A stretch of DNA of 64,000 nt from Fragilariopsis cylindrus CCMP1102 (lineage: Eukaryota > Bacillariophyta > Bacillariophyceae > Bacillariales > Bacillariaceae), in NCBI GenBank assembly GCA_900095095.1, contig FMBT01000343.1, positions 62,001-126,000 of the forward strand, read 5' to 3'. The notes below the pieces were generated by a model. The model had not been told where the DNA came from, did not search any database, and worked only from the letters and a program-made list of their open reading frames with translations. This document shows, piece by piece, positions 36,370 through 47,521 of the stretch (the first letter of the stretch is position 1; every line of letters begins with the position of its first letter). Made by a program: the position numbers and the translations under genes.

Positions 36370-38669
36370 CTACACCTCCCAGAATGGACGAAGAACTATA
36401 ATAAGGATGCTCACGTTGTCTCGACTTCGGCGTACCCGAATGGCTTGATCGCTCAAAATTCTCGCTACCTCAGCCGGTTCTCCTCTATGCGCTATTAGTT
36501 CTTGTCTAGCCAATGCGATAGCATCCTGTGATCGGAAGACGTCGAAAAGGCCGTCACATGCTAGCAATAGGAATTCGTCACTGTGACTCATCACCTGAGA
36601 TAGAAAACAGGAAAGAAGAAGGAAGTAAGTAAGAGATAAATTCTTTCGCGATTTTTCCGTATCATGCCATGGCATGTCATACCGTGTAACACATGATTTT
36701 ATTACTTACCAGTGATGCGATTTCTGGTTCCGCACTGACAAGTGGGGCTGTTAGGTCTTTTGCTTCTGAATTCTCATTCAATCCACGAGCAATTTCGTCC
36801 GCTTCATCTTCTAACATTGCCTTTATTCCCATCTTGAACGATTTATCTCCAAAGGCTCTCGTGATTGCCAATTCACCCATAACTCGTTTATGCAAAATGA
36901 AACCACCAGCTGCCCTGACTCGTGCGGCCTCGTCTGGTCTGCTTGGTTTGTGGTCACTAGTAAGTTCGACACATTGTCCACCCACTCGACACAGCACTAC
37001 ACGACTGTCACCAACATTAGCTGCAAATAACCGTCTACCCATTACAATTAGGGTAGCTGCGGTAGAGCCACTTTGCGGAGCATTCTTAGGAGTAATAAAA
37101 TCTTTATCTGTTTTAAGATATGACTTCTTCAGTATTTTACGCATTAATTCAGAGGCGGGATCTTCTGTTGCTTGTTCTGGTCGTGCCATTGATCGGCTGC
37201 TTTCGATCGCAGCAGTTAAAGCTTCTTTTCCGCATACATAGCCTGTCGAATGTTATGTGGCAAAACATCAACAAGGTAGTTCGAACATTCGTCACCTCCG
37301 TGACCATCAAAGACGGCCGCAAATGTGGTCATTGTTAATTCTTGTAAAGTATCTTTGGGTTCATTCTTGTAGTATCCGTGTCGAGGCTCATACAGTAAGC
37401 TTTGGACGACAATAGTTCGATCTTCCATCGTAGGACGGGCACCGATAGCTTCTGAGATTCCGTAGTCGAATCGATTCAATGAAAAACCCGTTCTACCAAC
37501 AATAAATTCGTCTCCAATCGATAATGACCCCATGCCTTTATAACCATAGGGACCAACAAGTCTCATGTATGAACCATTCTGCAAAAGGGAAAGAGGAAGA
37601 AATCGGTCGACGTATGAGTTAGTTACGTTTATTTGCTCGTAGAGTTTATGAAATAAAGAAATAGAACTTCCCATCTTCCGGGTTTCAAAATTAATTAAGA
37701 TCACCCACCCCACCCCACCTCCTACAGAAACCAAATCATTCTAATGAAAGTAGCAATGAAAATTAAATGGATAATAATTAATGGTAAACTCACCGTACTT
37801 TCCAAATCGACTAAGACAAAACTTCCAATACCTGCAGGTTTCGCCCCTCCTCTATTGTTCTTTCGGTTCGGGATATATACGATAGCACCATGTTTTCGAC
37901 TTAATTCTCTATCCATGATACATAAATCAGCTTCATGGGCTCGACCAAATACGAAAGGACAACGTGATGCATGAATATCAATAAGTTTCCCCCGCATAGG
38001 TCCCTTAGAACAATGGATAGTAATCTTTTGTTTTCCTTCATTGACATCTTCAACGTTAAAGACGGAATTACCAGCTGCAAAGGACGCACCCTTGCACAAG
38101 ATCCACCGGTCGGCATCTAATGATAAGATCTGTGCCTCTCTCATGGGTCCGTCTGGACCATTACTCTTCCCAGAAAAGATCTTCGCCTTACCAACTCTAA
38201 CGGCAGCATCACCTCTATCACCACGAATATGCCATCCCGTTGTCATTCCTGATCGCATTGCGTATCCAGCGGCTTGTTCTCCATCGAAATCTGATAATCG
38301 TGCAAGTATCCCAGCGGACGGTCCCGTCATACTATCATCCATCCGTCTACAAATATCGTCAGGATTATGTGAGGATGCGGCACCGTTTCCGATCGTTGTA
38401 TGTCGTCCATATAATGTCCAAAATGCTGTACCTGGTTCCGGCTTTCCCTCGTCCTCATCTTCGGATGTTGTAAATTTGAGACATACACGAAATAGTGCTC
38501 TTGTATATACTTCTCTACTTGAAGCAAATTGTCTTCCTCCTCTAGACCAACCTTCATTTTCTCCTCCTGTTCCACCCGCGCTGGACGATCCCGCGTTCGG
38601 ATTATTTGATACGGCAAGCATATTAGTATTACTATTATTATTGCTAATAGCGCTATTCGTTGTGGCCAT
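36370..38669 (-). CDS. FHA-domain PP2C protein phosphatase (KAPP-like architecture)
   Basis: Mg/Mn-dependent Ser/Thr phosphatase fused to a phosphothreonine-binding FHA domain, about 656 aa. Exons 38669-37794, 37578-36710, 36594-36370. FHA: CPFVFGRAHEADLCIMD, then LSRKHGAIVYIP, then DLEST|NGSYMRLV, where the intron splits the family motif exactly. An earlier region (TRALFRVCLKF, GWHIRGDRGDAAV) is not recognised. PP2C: MEDRTIVV, FAAVFDGHGGDECS, NVGDSRVVLCR, ELAITRAFGDKSF, LLLACDGLFDVF, SRDNVSILIIVL: all metal-binding Asp are present. Near 37,225 an A4 run shifts the frame by one base; EALTAAIESSRSM continues in the neighbouring frame, so this is likely a lost A in the assembly. The plant enzyme KAPP has FHA plus PP2C and binds phosphorylated receptor kinases; the partner here is unknown. 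Confidence 0.85.
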
Positions 38670-40580
38670 TTTATTATTGGTATTGGTTGTGGTTGGATTA
38701 CTTTTGTCGTTGTTATTGTTGTTATTCTTTTGTGATCCGGTGCGATCAAAATTAAGCAGGGAAGAAGACGAAGGAATCCGAATCACCACCACCACTAACT
38801 GCTACTATTGTTGTTGTTGTGTTGTTCGAAGCTGATTTTGGAACTGTTGGCATATCCGTACGCAATAAAACTGCGTGATTAATATGTTATATTATATTGG
38901 TTTCGTTTCGTGGAGAATTTTCCCGAGTCCGAGGTATCTATTTTTTAATCCTATTTCGATATGGATAACGTTCAGGAAACTATATTGTCCTCCTTCTATT
39001 TTTTATATTCCGATGATTGATTTTTGTTGTTAAGATTTTTGATCTTTATTCGATCGACATGCAATAAAAACAGATTGATAGATAAGTTTGTTCGATCGCT
39101 CTGCCTCTATTTTTTTTCAAGGATGGTATAGTCATGCGTGCGATGAAGGGAGTAAGAATAATGACAATAGAGATGACAAATAATCAAATAAATCGTTGTG
39201 TTAGTTACAGCGTGTAGTTAAAAAAAAACATTTAAAAAAGAGGTCATCGTTCTCTTTTTTCGCTCGTTACTCCGTTTCCTGCGCGAAACCACACGTACAA
39301 CTCTCTGTGGCTATTTTTTTGAATTGAAAAATTATTTGTGGCTCTTTTTCTTGTCGACTAATGACAGTAACAATTGAAATACACCAATGGCAACAACGTC
39401 ACAAACGGCAATGTTGGAGCGACCCAATCGTCCATAGATTGCTGTTGGTGTTGATCTATTACTTTCTTTAGAACTACTTACCTCACGTACTCTACCGCAA
39501 TACCAACAACGGTTAATAGGCGTGTTGATAATTTTCGAGCTATAATTACACTCGCGTAAAAAGATCGTTATCTCTCACCGTTAGTTTTACACGAGTTACG
39601 ACTGTGCGTGGGCCAATGTTGATGAAATTTTACTGTATGCCTGACATTTTTTTCATTCCAAGAAAACAACGAGGAAAGAATCTAGCGCAGACACGGACAC
39701 TGCCTTGCTCAGCTACAATGCGAAAAATGGCGCAATAATGCATGCCCAGCTGTTCTGCGAGCGCGACGATGCCCTGACCCGAATCGTTTATGCACGATTG
39801 GAGAATTCAGAATTCAGCATTCTTGAGACTACAATTGTACCTGTATCAAACAATAGATAGTGTAGAATTATTATACTACCTACTATTACTAATAGCTACT
39901 GTAGGCTAGGAAGAGAGAGAGAGAGAGAGAGAGAGTGAGATAATAAGACATCTTCTCCCCCCCCCTCCTTCTATTTTAGACAAGCAAGTATACATTTGCT
40001 TTTGCTGCAGGTGAAATTATGAGTGAGGCAGCAGTGTGAACCCTAGGGGTAAGCTCCATTGAAAAAGTTCATCAGAGCGAAGTCCATATATATAACTAAG
40101 CACATATACACATATACTTATCCTCTTCCTTGTATGAATGAGATATGGGAACTATCTACTACTTATAATATGGAACAATGGAAACATACAAAGAAATGAC
40201 AAAATGGCACTCACAACTTTTTTTTAATTCGTGCAGTTAGTGGATGGCGGAAGGACGGGAAGAGCGAGAAATCTAAAAATTTGTCGACACTAGCTGTCGA
40301 CTCATCACCAAGAAATCTCAAATCAAGATCGAGACAGAAGGCAGGGAATAGAAATGAATAATGAATCAATCAATCACAGCAAGCAAGAAGATATAATCAT
40401 CATAAACTACGTTCGACGTTAATACCACAGCAAATACGAAAGTTATCCTCAGCAAAAGGAATGCAATCATCGCATCAACCTTGACAAAAATCGACAACCG
40501 ACACATCATATACAGCATCGTTTATCTTAATTCAGTACAAGACCAATTTTCGATTCAAAAGTATTTTCCTATTTAATACG
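38670..40580. other. Long intergenic region
   Basis: About 1.9 kb between divergent genes. A (GA)n run at 39,912-39,936 followed by a C8 run, several CGCGAAA-type motifs near 39,280, and (at 40,286) an imperfect palindrome around TGTCGACACTAGCTGTCGAC. No coding frame or RNA gene could be supported. Confidence 0.45.
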
Positions 40581-41792
40581 ATGATTCTGCTGCGTACTAC
40601 TATTTCCCTTATGATCGTTTTAATTTGTAATCTTTTCAAGTCTTCAATAAGTCTAATTCCAGCGAAAACTATCAAAGGAAGTCAACCCCCCATACGGGTA
40701 CTACATGGACAGAAGATTCGAACACCGACCGGATTTTCGATACCGGTTCGTTCACGACGACCAACACCATCACCATCAACCACTGCCGTTTACGCATCCA
40801 CTGGCAACGATGATGGTATTTCTTCCATGAGGGCTGGTGAAATAAAAAAAGAATTAGAAAGTTATGGCATATCAACGGTGTCATTCTATGAGAAATCAGA
40901 ATTAGTAAAGGCATTAGAAAAGGCGAGAGCAGACGGTCTCAAACCAAAATCCACTACAACGACGACGGCATCATCATCATCATCATCATCCTCTTCTTCC
41001 GATACAAATTCAAAGTCAACAAAGAAGAAAAAGAGGCCGTCCGCAGACGACGACGAAGATGTAGAAGAAGATTCCAGACCACGAGAGGAACGTCTCATAG
41101 ATGAATTGGTAAAATGTCAGGCAATGAAAGCAGGTGAAATGAGAAAGGAATTGGAAGGGTTAGGGATATCAACCAAATCTTTTTTTGAAAAATCAGACTT
41201 TGTGAAGGCGTTAGCCGATGCACGTGTCGATGGAGTTGGTGTTGAAAAAGAAGGTTATGCTGAATATTCCAATGTCGAAGTTCTCACCGATGCCGCATCA
41301 GGTCCGAGACCACCTGCAAGTGCTCAAAAAGAGGAACAACAAACAGGCGGCGGCGGTGGTAGTCCGTTCGGAGGTGGAGCTAGTCCATTTGGTGGCGGAG
41401 GAGGTGGTGCTAGTCCGTTCGGGGGAGGAGGTATGCCCGGTGGAATGAGTGGTGGAGGTGGAATGGGAGGTATGGGTGGCATCGCAGATATGTTAAAGAA
41501 TATGGGTGGTGGCGGTGGAGCTGCAGCTGGTGGCGGTGGAGCTGCAGCTGGTGGCGGTGGAAATCCATTCGGTGGTATGGGCGGCATGGGTGGTATGGGT
41601 GGTGACGCCATGGGGAAAGCTCAAGAATTAATGAAAAATCCAAAAGTAATGCAACTAATGATGAAGGCACAAGGTAATCCAAAGATAATGGCGGCTATGC
41701 AAGAATGTATGTCAAATCCAGCTGCATTCGCAAAGTATCAGAATGATCCGGAAGTATCTGAATTGCTCAAAGAGCTACAAAAAGTGATGTAA
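40581..41792 (+). CDS. Tic40/Hip-like co-chaperone with two SAP-like repeats, plastid- or ER-routed
   Basis: 403 aa, single exon. A signal peptide (MILLRTTISLMIVLICNLF) is followed by a basic Pro/Ser/Arg stretch, as in diatom plastid proteins. Two homologous about 37-residue repeats follow: MRAGEIKKELESYGIST... and MKAGEMRKELEGLGIST..., each ending in KALxxARxDG; they resemble the SAP-type helix-extended-loop-helix at the C-terminus of MANF/ARMET. Next are Gly/Met-rich repeats (ASPFGGG, GGMGGMGG) and a C-terminal Sti1/DP2-type domain: KAQELMKNPKVMQLMMKAQ, NPKIMAAMQECMSNPAAFA, NDPEVSELLKELQ. That domain closes Hip (ST13) and the plastid translocon co-chaperone Tic40, where it stimulates Hsp70/Hsp93. 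A role in protein import or folding is likely by family. Confidence 0.75.
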   Translation: MILLRTTISLMIVLICNLFKSSISLIPAKTIKGSQPPIRVLHGQKIRTPTGFSIPVRSRRPTPSPSTTAVYASTGNDDGISSMRAGEIKKELESYGISTVSFYEKSELVKALEKARADGLKPKSTTTTTASSSSSSSSSSDTNSKSTKKKKRPSADDDEDVEEDSRPREERLIDELVKCQAMKAGEMRKELEGLGISTKSFFEKSDFVKALADARVDGVGVEKEGYAEYSNVEVLTDAASGPRPPASAQKEEQQTGGGGGSPFGGGASPFGGGGGGASPFGGGGMPGGMSGGGGMGGMGGIADMLKNMGGGGGAAAGGGGAAAGGGGNPFGGMGGMGGMGGDAMGKAQELMKNPKVMQLMMKAQGNPKIMAAMQECMSNPAAFAKYQNDPEVSELLKELQKVM

Positions 41793-42279
41793 TAATAATA
41801 ATAAATTACCATCAGTTGTTTCGATCCAATTTTTTCTAAAGAAAAATAGGAATCAGCATGTATGTACTGTTATTATATGAAGGCTAAATTATAGTGAGAA
41901 AAAAATTGTTTCTCATTGTCTATGAAAAGCTTGTGATGATTCCATTTTGACTTGAAACCAGTTTGGGATAAGTTCAATGTGTTCAGCCTTGGTTCTAATC
42001 TAGGTCTAATACAGTCACTAGATAACCATATGAAAGGAAGACTGCAATTTTGTTTTGAAATGTCAGTGCTATTGATATGGGTACAGTTTTCTTATATTTC
42101 CTAGCTTATTTGATCATGTTCCAGTATTGAGCCATTCCACTTTCATTCCATTTTTTCCTGATGCCTTGCTTTTCTGGCATTTTCATCATTATCATGCAAC
42201 TCCTTTTACATTGATTGACACCCTCACATTTTTTTCTTTGGAAAGGATATGATGCATGTAGGCAGTACTAAGTACATTT
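41793..42279. other. Intergenic gap before copia relic
   Basis: About 490 bp. Some of it may be further decayed element sequence, but I cannot recognise any domain in it. Confidence 0.35.
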
Positions 42280-43395
42280 GTAGAGGCACAATGGTGGGAA
42301 GAACATCTGGGCAAGGATCCAATCCAAGATGGGTATGTAATACCAGTAATGAAGGTACTACAAGGTCACCTGGAATCACCAAGACTTACTATGGGACAGG
42401 TACGTACCAAAAATGATTATGGCAGGACTGCAATTTAAATCGACTGTGCATGAAACTTGTCTATACTACAAACAAGATGAGGAGAATGACAATCTTGCCC
42501 TCACCTTAGTTAGACAAGTAGATGATTATATGGAATGTGATAGAATTAGAGAAATGATTCAAGCTAGAATGACCAACCCATTGAACCAATTAAGAGCGAT
42601 TTGAAGTTCCAAGCTGATATACAAAGAAACAGGTAGAGTTCCTGAATCAATAAAAGAATAGAAGTAATTGTTAGAATATCAAATTGGGTAACTACAACAA
42701 ACAATTATTGGTGAATTAATCTATGCTTTGACGGTATGTTGAGCTGATATATCAATAGCAGTGGTAACATAAAGTCAACATTCACATCATGCTCAGATCC
42801 ATTCTTAGGATGTTTTAATATATATTGGTATCCTCAACCTCGAATGGATCTGCCTCTATTGTAAATGATCCAACAACACCAACGCAAATCCAGTGTATCA
42901 ATCAGCACCATTATTACAGCTATAAAAATTTGATGGACAACGGAATGCATTATAAGTTATAGGCTCCTGCAATACAACATGGGCATCAGATTGGACCAAA
43001 AGGCATCAGATTGGACTTAAAGGCAATCAATGGGAGGTGTTGTTATGATGCTAACAGGAGCAGCAGTATATTATCTAACAGGACTACAACTAACAATTGC
43101 ACAAAGCTCAACAGAAGCTGAATTCATGAATATGGGAGATGCTGGTAATAAAGAAGCATTATACTTACAATGGATACTAGAAGAAATTGGACTTAATATG
43201 GACAAAGCAACACGAATTTTAGCACAATACACACCAGCCAACAAGATGGTAGATGTGACATGTAAAAATGAAGCACTTTGTAGACCTTATTGATACATCG
43301 ACAGATGAATACAACAGTGATTCTCTGAGCAAACCAACAGGGCAGGGAGAGCAAAATTTTATGAACACATGGACGTCTTCATAGGAAGATGAAAC
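42280..43395 (+). mobile_element. Ty1/copia retrotransposon fossil, partial pol
   Basis: Old, broken remnant of a diatom-type copia element. The 3' part of pol is recognisable in order: reverse transcriptase (VLQGHLESPRL; FKSTVHETCLYYK; the RQVDDY active-site region) and RNase H (LTIAQSSTEAEF; EALYLQWILEEIGL). Gag, protease and integrase are absent. The reading is interrupted several times and no coding function remains. No pair of long terminal repeats was found; a 34-bp tandem repeat just downstream may belong to a decayed 3' end. Confidence 0.85.
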
Positions 43396-44063
43396 CCAGT
43401 ATATACAACATATTGATCAATCAAAGGCACACATAATTAACTATGTGTCTGTCTCCACTTACAGATATAATTAACTATGTGTCTGTCTCCACTTACAGAT
43501 CTAACCCTCTCATCTCACTATTACCGTCTACATCTAACTCTTGTTTAGATGGTCTAGATGCTGCAAGTGTGGAGAAGTGTAGGAGTAACACACACACAAG
43601 TAACTAGTGAATGAATGCCCAAGGACTGCACAGATCATACCAGTAGATATAGTACGCACACTAATGAGCAACTAAGCTCACACTTCTAATAGTAAACACT
43701 ATTTACATACAATAGAAATCCCAAAACCCCTTAATATGAAACTAAATTGATTTATTAAAACAATTTTCAAATATCGTATATTACCTTTAAAAACAACCAC
43801 GCATAAAAAAGCCAATATAGTTGTACCAAAGCATTTCTCAAATGGAATTCACCAGTCCGTCTGAATCTTTAGAACAGCTCTGGAAATGATTACAAATTTT
43901 AACGGTCATGATTTCTAAAAATTCAACGATACAATCTCTGTCGTTTCAAGAATCTCTGGCAAAAGAGAATCAAAAAATCGTAAGGCCCAACAAGAATCAG
44001 ACAAAGCTTACGTTGCGTGATGTCCTGCGATCCACACCGCATTCTTTTTTTACATCGTGGTTA
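43396..44063. other. Gap after copia relic, with 34-bp tandem repeat
   Basis: At 43,434-43,501 a 34-bp unit beginning TAATTAACTATGTGTCTGTC is present twice in tandem. The rest, up to the GST gene, has no recognisable feature. Confidence 0.5.
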
Positions 44064-44786
44064 TCAATTGGTGTAGTGCTCGTGGTACGTTTTCAGCAGT
44101 GGATGCTCTGGCACTGCACTGCAACACTTCTGAATGTTAGGAAAGCTCTCATAAAATTCGCGCGGAACGCCGTCAAACTGCCCCAAGTCAAAGAGGTCAC
44201 CAAGCGGGGCACGAATGTACAAATCTCCAATGCTGAGGTCTTTGCCCAGTAAATAGGGTCCACCCGACACTTCCAGCCTACCCTCCAGCAGCTCCATGGC
44301 CACGCGGAGAAATCCTGTTGTATGGTAGGCCTGCCTATTTTTTGCACGTGTCGCTGCGTCTTCGTCTTTTGGTGTCAGTAGCAATATCTGATCCACAATT
44401 GCAACTGCTTCGTCGACCAGCAGTGCGTGCTTGGCATTTTTTGGGTACAGATTGGGAATGTGGTGCTCGGGGAGTTGGTGAGCAGGAACATCCCAGCTCA
44501 GTTTTGCGGCGTAGCGTGCAATGGCATGGCTTTGAGAAAATTTGGTCCCGCACTCCAGGTTGAGTTGTGGGAGGTTGTTGGTTATGTAGTCGGCAGTGCG
44601 CACTCTGTCCACTGGAGCGTCGGGGTACATGACTTTGGGCACTTTTTTAAACCGAGGAAGGGACACCCGCTGATCGACCCAGCCGTCTTTGCCAAGGGAA
44701 TTGAATAAAGCAACTCGTGAAGCGAGTGCCCTGCCACGAAATTGGAAATACTGCAGAGTTGGGAGGATTTTGGTGGCAGAACTCAT
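44064..44786 (-). CDS. Glutathione S-transferase (sigma-like)
   Basis: Cytosolic GST conjugating glutathione to electrophiles, 240 aa, single exon. N-terminal thioredoxin-like part: LQYFQFRGRALASRVAL (Tyr13 is the likely catalytic Tyr), then NNLPQLNLECGTKFSQSHAI, where the cis-Pro and the QSxAI glutathione-binding turn fit the sigma/alpha/mu classes. C-terminal helical domain: GGPYLLGKDLSIGDLYI, the N-capping box S/T-x-x-D conserved in GSTs. Length is normal. The gene is visibly GC-richer than its surroundings, with few A/T-ending codons, and it sits beside a copia relic; transfer or an unusual isochore are both possible. The ATG at 44786 is the only one before the first strand. Confidence 0.85.
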   Translation of the reverse strand: MSSATKILPTLQYFQFRGRALASRVALFNSLGKDGWVDQRVSLPRFKKVPKVMYPDAPVDRVRTADYITNNLPQLNLECGTKFSQSHAIARYAAKLSWDVPAHQLPEHHIPNLYPKNAKHALLVDEAVAIVDQILLLTPKDEDAATRAKNRQAYHTTGFLRVAMELLEGRLEVSGGPYLLGKDLSIGDLYIRAPLGDLFDLGQFDGVPREFYESFPNIQKCCSAVPEHPLLKTYHEHYTN

Positions 44787-45680
44787 GATATGTTTGCAAA
44801 GATTAAAATTATAACATTTATTTATATTCTTGCATTATACATCTTACATTCCCAGGAATTGAAGTAAGTCTTAAGTCTCCTTAGTCTTAGTAGAGCTTAG
44901 GCCGAGAAAAATTATGCGCGAAATAATTGTGATTCAATAATTGCGAGTGAGTCATTTTTTTGAACTTGCATCGCATCCTCCAAAAAAGAGTATGCTATGC
45001 ATGCAGCGCATACTGTAGTTTACATCGTACTGTAGTTGTCCATCTATTGGGGTCTAAAGGAGATGGGAATGGAATCAATCAATCCACATATCGAATAGAA
45101 GAATCATCCATAAATCAATGTTTTTAATTCTTATAAGTATTGTGGGCACTATCGCTTTTACCTTAGAAATTTTGAAAGATTCTTGCCGTCAACGTGATCA
45201 TCGCTAAATTTTTCGTACTTTGTTAACGCGTGAAACTTATAACGGTGTTGGTCAACGCTCATGATTTGAGCTACTTATGCCATTTTTATGATACTTAGAT
45301 AATTGTATCTCATTTCTTTATGCGTGAGCGATTTATCGTTTTTCCTATTTCTTATTTAGCGTGCCTAATCACCGTTAGAGGCGCTTCTTTGAATGTGCGT
45401 ACCGGATAGATTCCTATATATTTACGTGCATTCGTGCTGCTAACAAAAATTACAAATTTAATTTAAACTGAAGACTTTTTTAGAAGGAGTGCAAACGATC
45501 GTTCCTCTCCTACTAAGAGTCACTGGACAAAAAGGGATTCTAGTCTGACCCAATAAAATCAATAAATCAATCAATAACTAGTGCGATTTGTTGAAATCAT
45601 CCTTCCGACACGACACAAAATAAAGGAATAAGAAGGTGGTTTATTATATTATTATATTATACTATAACACGCACACAACA
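44787..45680. other. Divergent intergenic region
   Basis: About 890 bp between two divergent genes. No repeats or RNA genes of note. It should contain both promoters. Confidence 0.4.
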
Positions 45681-46571
45681 ATGAGATTAGCATCAGGAAC
45701 TATTGCGTCCTTGGCGTTGACTATTGGAGCGCTATTGGTATTAATAGTGGTGGATTTGTCAACAAACAATATTATTAATAGCGGAAGAAGACCACCCAAA
45801 ACTTCCTTTCTACGCCCATTAGCATCATCTTCTAGGCGCCATTTGTACAACTATTCAAAAAATTCTAGCAGCAGCAACAGTGGTAGTTACAGTAGTAGCA
45901 GCAACAGCGGTAGTTACGGCGGAGACTACAGTAGTTCCAGCAGTAGCTACATGAATTCAAAATATTCGAACGGTGATGGCTCATACGGTGGCTCATACGG
46001 TGGAACGAATGCACCATCGTCACAGTCATCATCATCATCACAGCAGCAACAACAATATGGAAACAATTATGCTAACTATGAAGATAATAGCAGCTACAAC
46101 AATGATCAGAACTATCAGAATCAACAGTATGAGAATAGTAACTATATTTGGCAAAGTGACGATGATGATAATTACAAAGGCGACGATGGATCGTACTACA
46201 ATCAGAATAGTAACTATAAAGCCGACGGAAATTACAATGGTCGAGGACAATCATGGGGTGGACAAGCCGTACAGGGATACTCGGACGATGAAGAACCGGT
46301 GGTTTATCAAGAAGGCCTTGATGAAGACGGTGAATTATGGAATTTTTTTGGAACGATTCCGGGCTTATCAGCAAAAGAAACTACAGCAGTATCAGTTTTA
46401 GGAATCGTTGTTTCTTTATCGGTAATATTCCTTATGTTCCTTGCATGTGGTTATAACCTATTTGATGTAGTTGGTATGTATTGTTGCTGTGGCCTTTTTG
46501 GTCATACAGATGCATCATCAGGACCAACGGAAACAGTTGAAGATGGGTTTGTTAAGCTTGGTGAGTATTAA
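45681..46571 (+). CDS. Secreted-topology Ser/Tyr/Asn-rich single-pass membrane protein
   Basis: No named family recognised. 296 aa from the ATG at 45681 (an upstream in-frame TTG is not used). A signal peptide MRLASGTIASLALTIGALLVLIVVDL leads into an extracellular region of about 180 residues built of SSSNSGSY, GGSYGG and YxNxQNY-type repeats, rich in Ser, Tyr, Gly, Asn and Gln. An acidic stretch (SDDEEPVVYQEGLDED) comes before one TM helix (VSVLGIVVSLSVIFLMFLACGY) and a short Cys-containing tail (MYCCCGLFG). The composition is like that of cell-wall, girdle-band or adhesive proteins of diatoms; tyrosine-rich low-complexity regions can crosslink or phase-separate. The role is inferred from composition only. 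Confidence 0.65.
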   Translation: MRLASGTIASLALTIGALLVLIVVDLSTNNIINSGRRPPKTSFLRPLASSSRRHLYNYSKNSSSSNSGSYSSSSNSGSYGGDYSSSSSSYMNSKYSNGDGSYGGSYGGTNAPSSQSSSSSQQQQQYGNNYANYEDNSSYNNDQNYQNQQYENSNYIWQSDDDDNYKGDDGSYYNQNSNYKADGNYNGRGQSWGGQAVQGYSDDEEPVVYQEGLDEDGELWNFFGTIPGLSAKETTAVSVLGIVVSLSVIFLMFLACGYNLFDVVGMYCCCGLFGHTDASSGPTETVEDGFVKLGEY

Positions 46572-47521
46572 AATAATGGTAATGATAATGACCGAATCGA
46601 ATGAATCGAATCGCAAACCATCAACATCAACACATACATTATAAACAATCTATTTTTCTCTCGATGATAAGTTGATAACACAAAGAAAACTTGAATGTAA
46701 ACCAACGGAGAAAATAAGTCATGAAGAATCTCACCGAGTAGTAAGTACTACAGAAAAAACGAGCCGATTCATTCTCGTTCTGTAATTTTAGAAACAATAA
46801 TAGTTCCATAGAAGTAAAATAACAAAATATATAATGAAAATAGTTGTATTATATTACATTTTATCAGATTTAGTTAAATGAAATACACATGAAACGACAT
46901 TGGTCTATAGCGTAGTATTGTTAATAGTCGCGAAGTTCATAGCAAGTATTTGTTCTAGCGTAATCCAGAGCTTGGCAGACACAAAAAGTTGAAACAACCA
47001 CCATGCCCATCGTATCTCGTATTGTCTTTTTGAGTGAATAAGACGACTGACAAATGGATGAGACATCTATACGCTGTGAATGGAGAATAGTAATTTGGAT
47101 CGAATCATCGAATTATATTCTCATATACACACAACTGCACACATACAACACCTAAATCGTGTATGCAAATTTACTATTCAGTTGTGCGATTCTTCAAGCA
47201 ATCGCTAAGCATACGAGAACCACAAACACAGGCTAGGCACATATGCACTCCTATAAAATGAACACAACATCATAGGTACTGGTTACGATACTATGGACGT
47301 TGACTTTGTATATATCTATCTAGCTATTATTGCGAATCATACAGTCAGTCTGCAACGCTAAGCTTTTTTTTCAGAAAAAAATGAAGGAGTGGTTGATTCC
47401 ACCACATTGTTTGTACTGAATATCGCGATTGCGTCAGATATTTTGATTACTGAAAAAAAAAGCGTCTGATTCGATTACGATTACGATTAGGTCGGGGACC
47501 GTAAGTTTTTTGTTTCTACCA
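46572..47521. other. Convergent intergenic gap
   Basis: About 950 AT-rich bases between convergent genes with no coding frame, RNA gene or notable repeat. Confidence 0.4.

Noticed and set aside
41324-41682. Pro- and His-rich - strand frames opposite the Tic40-like gene
   Set aside because: Mirror translations of the Gly/Met repeats on the coding strand.
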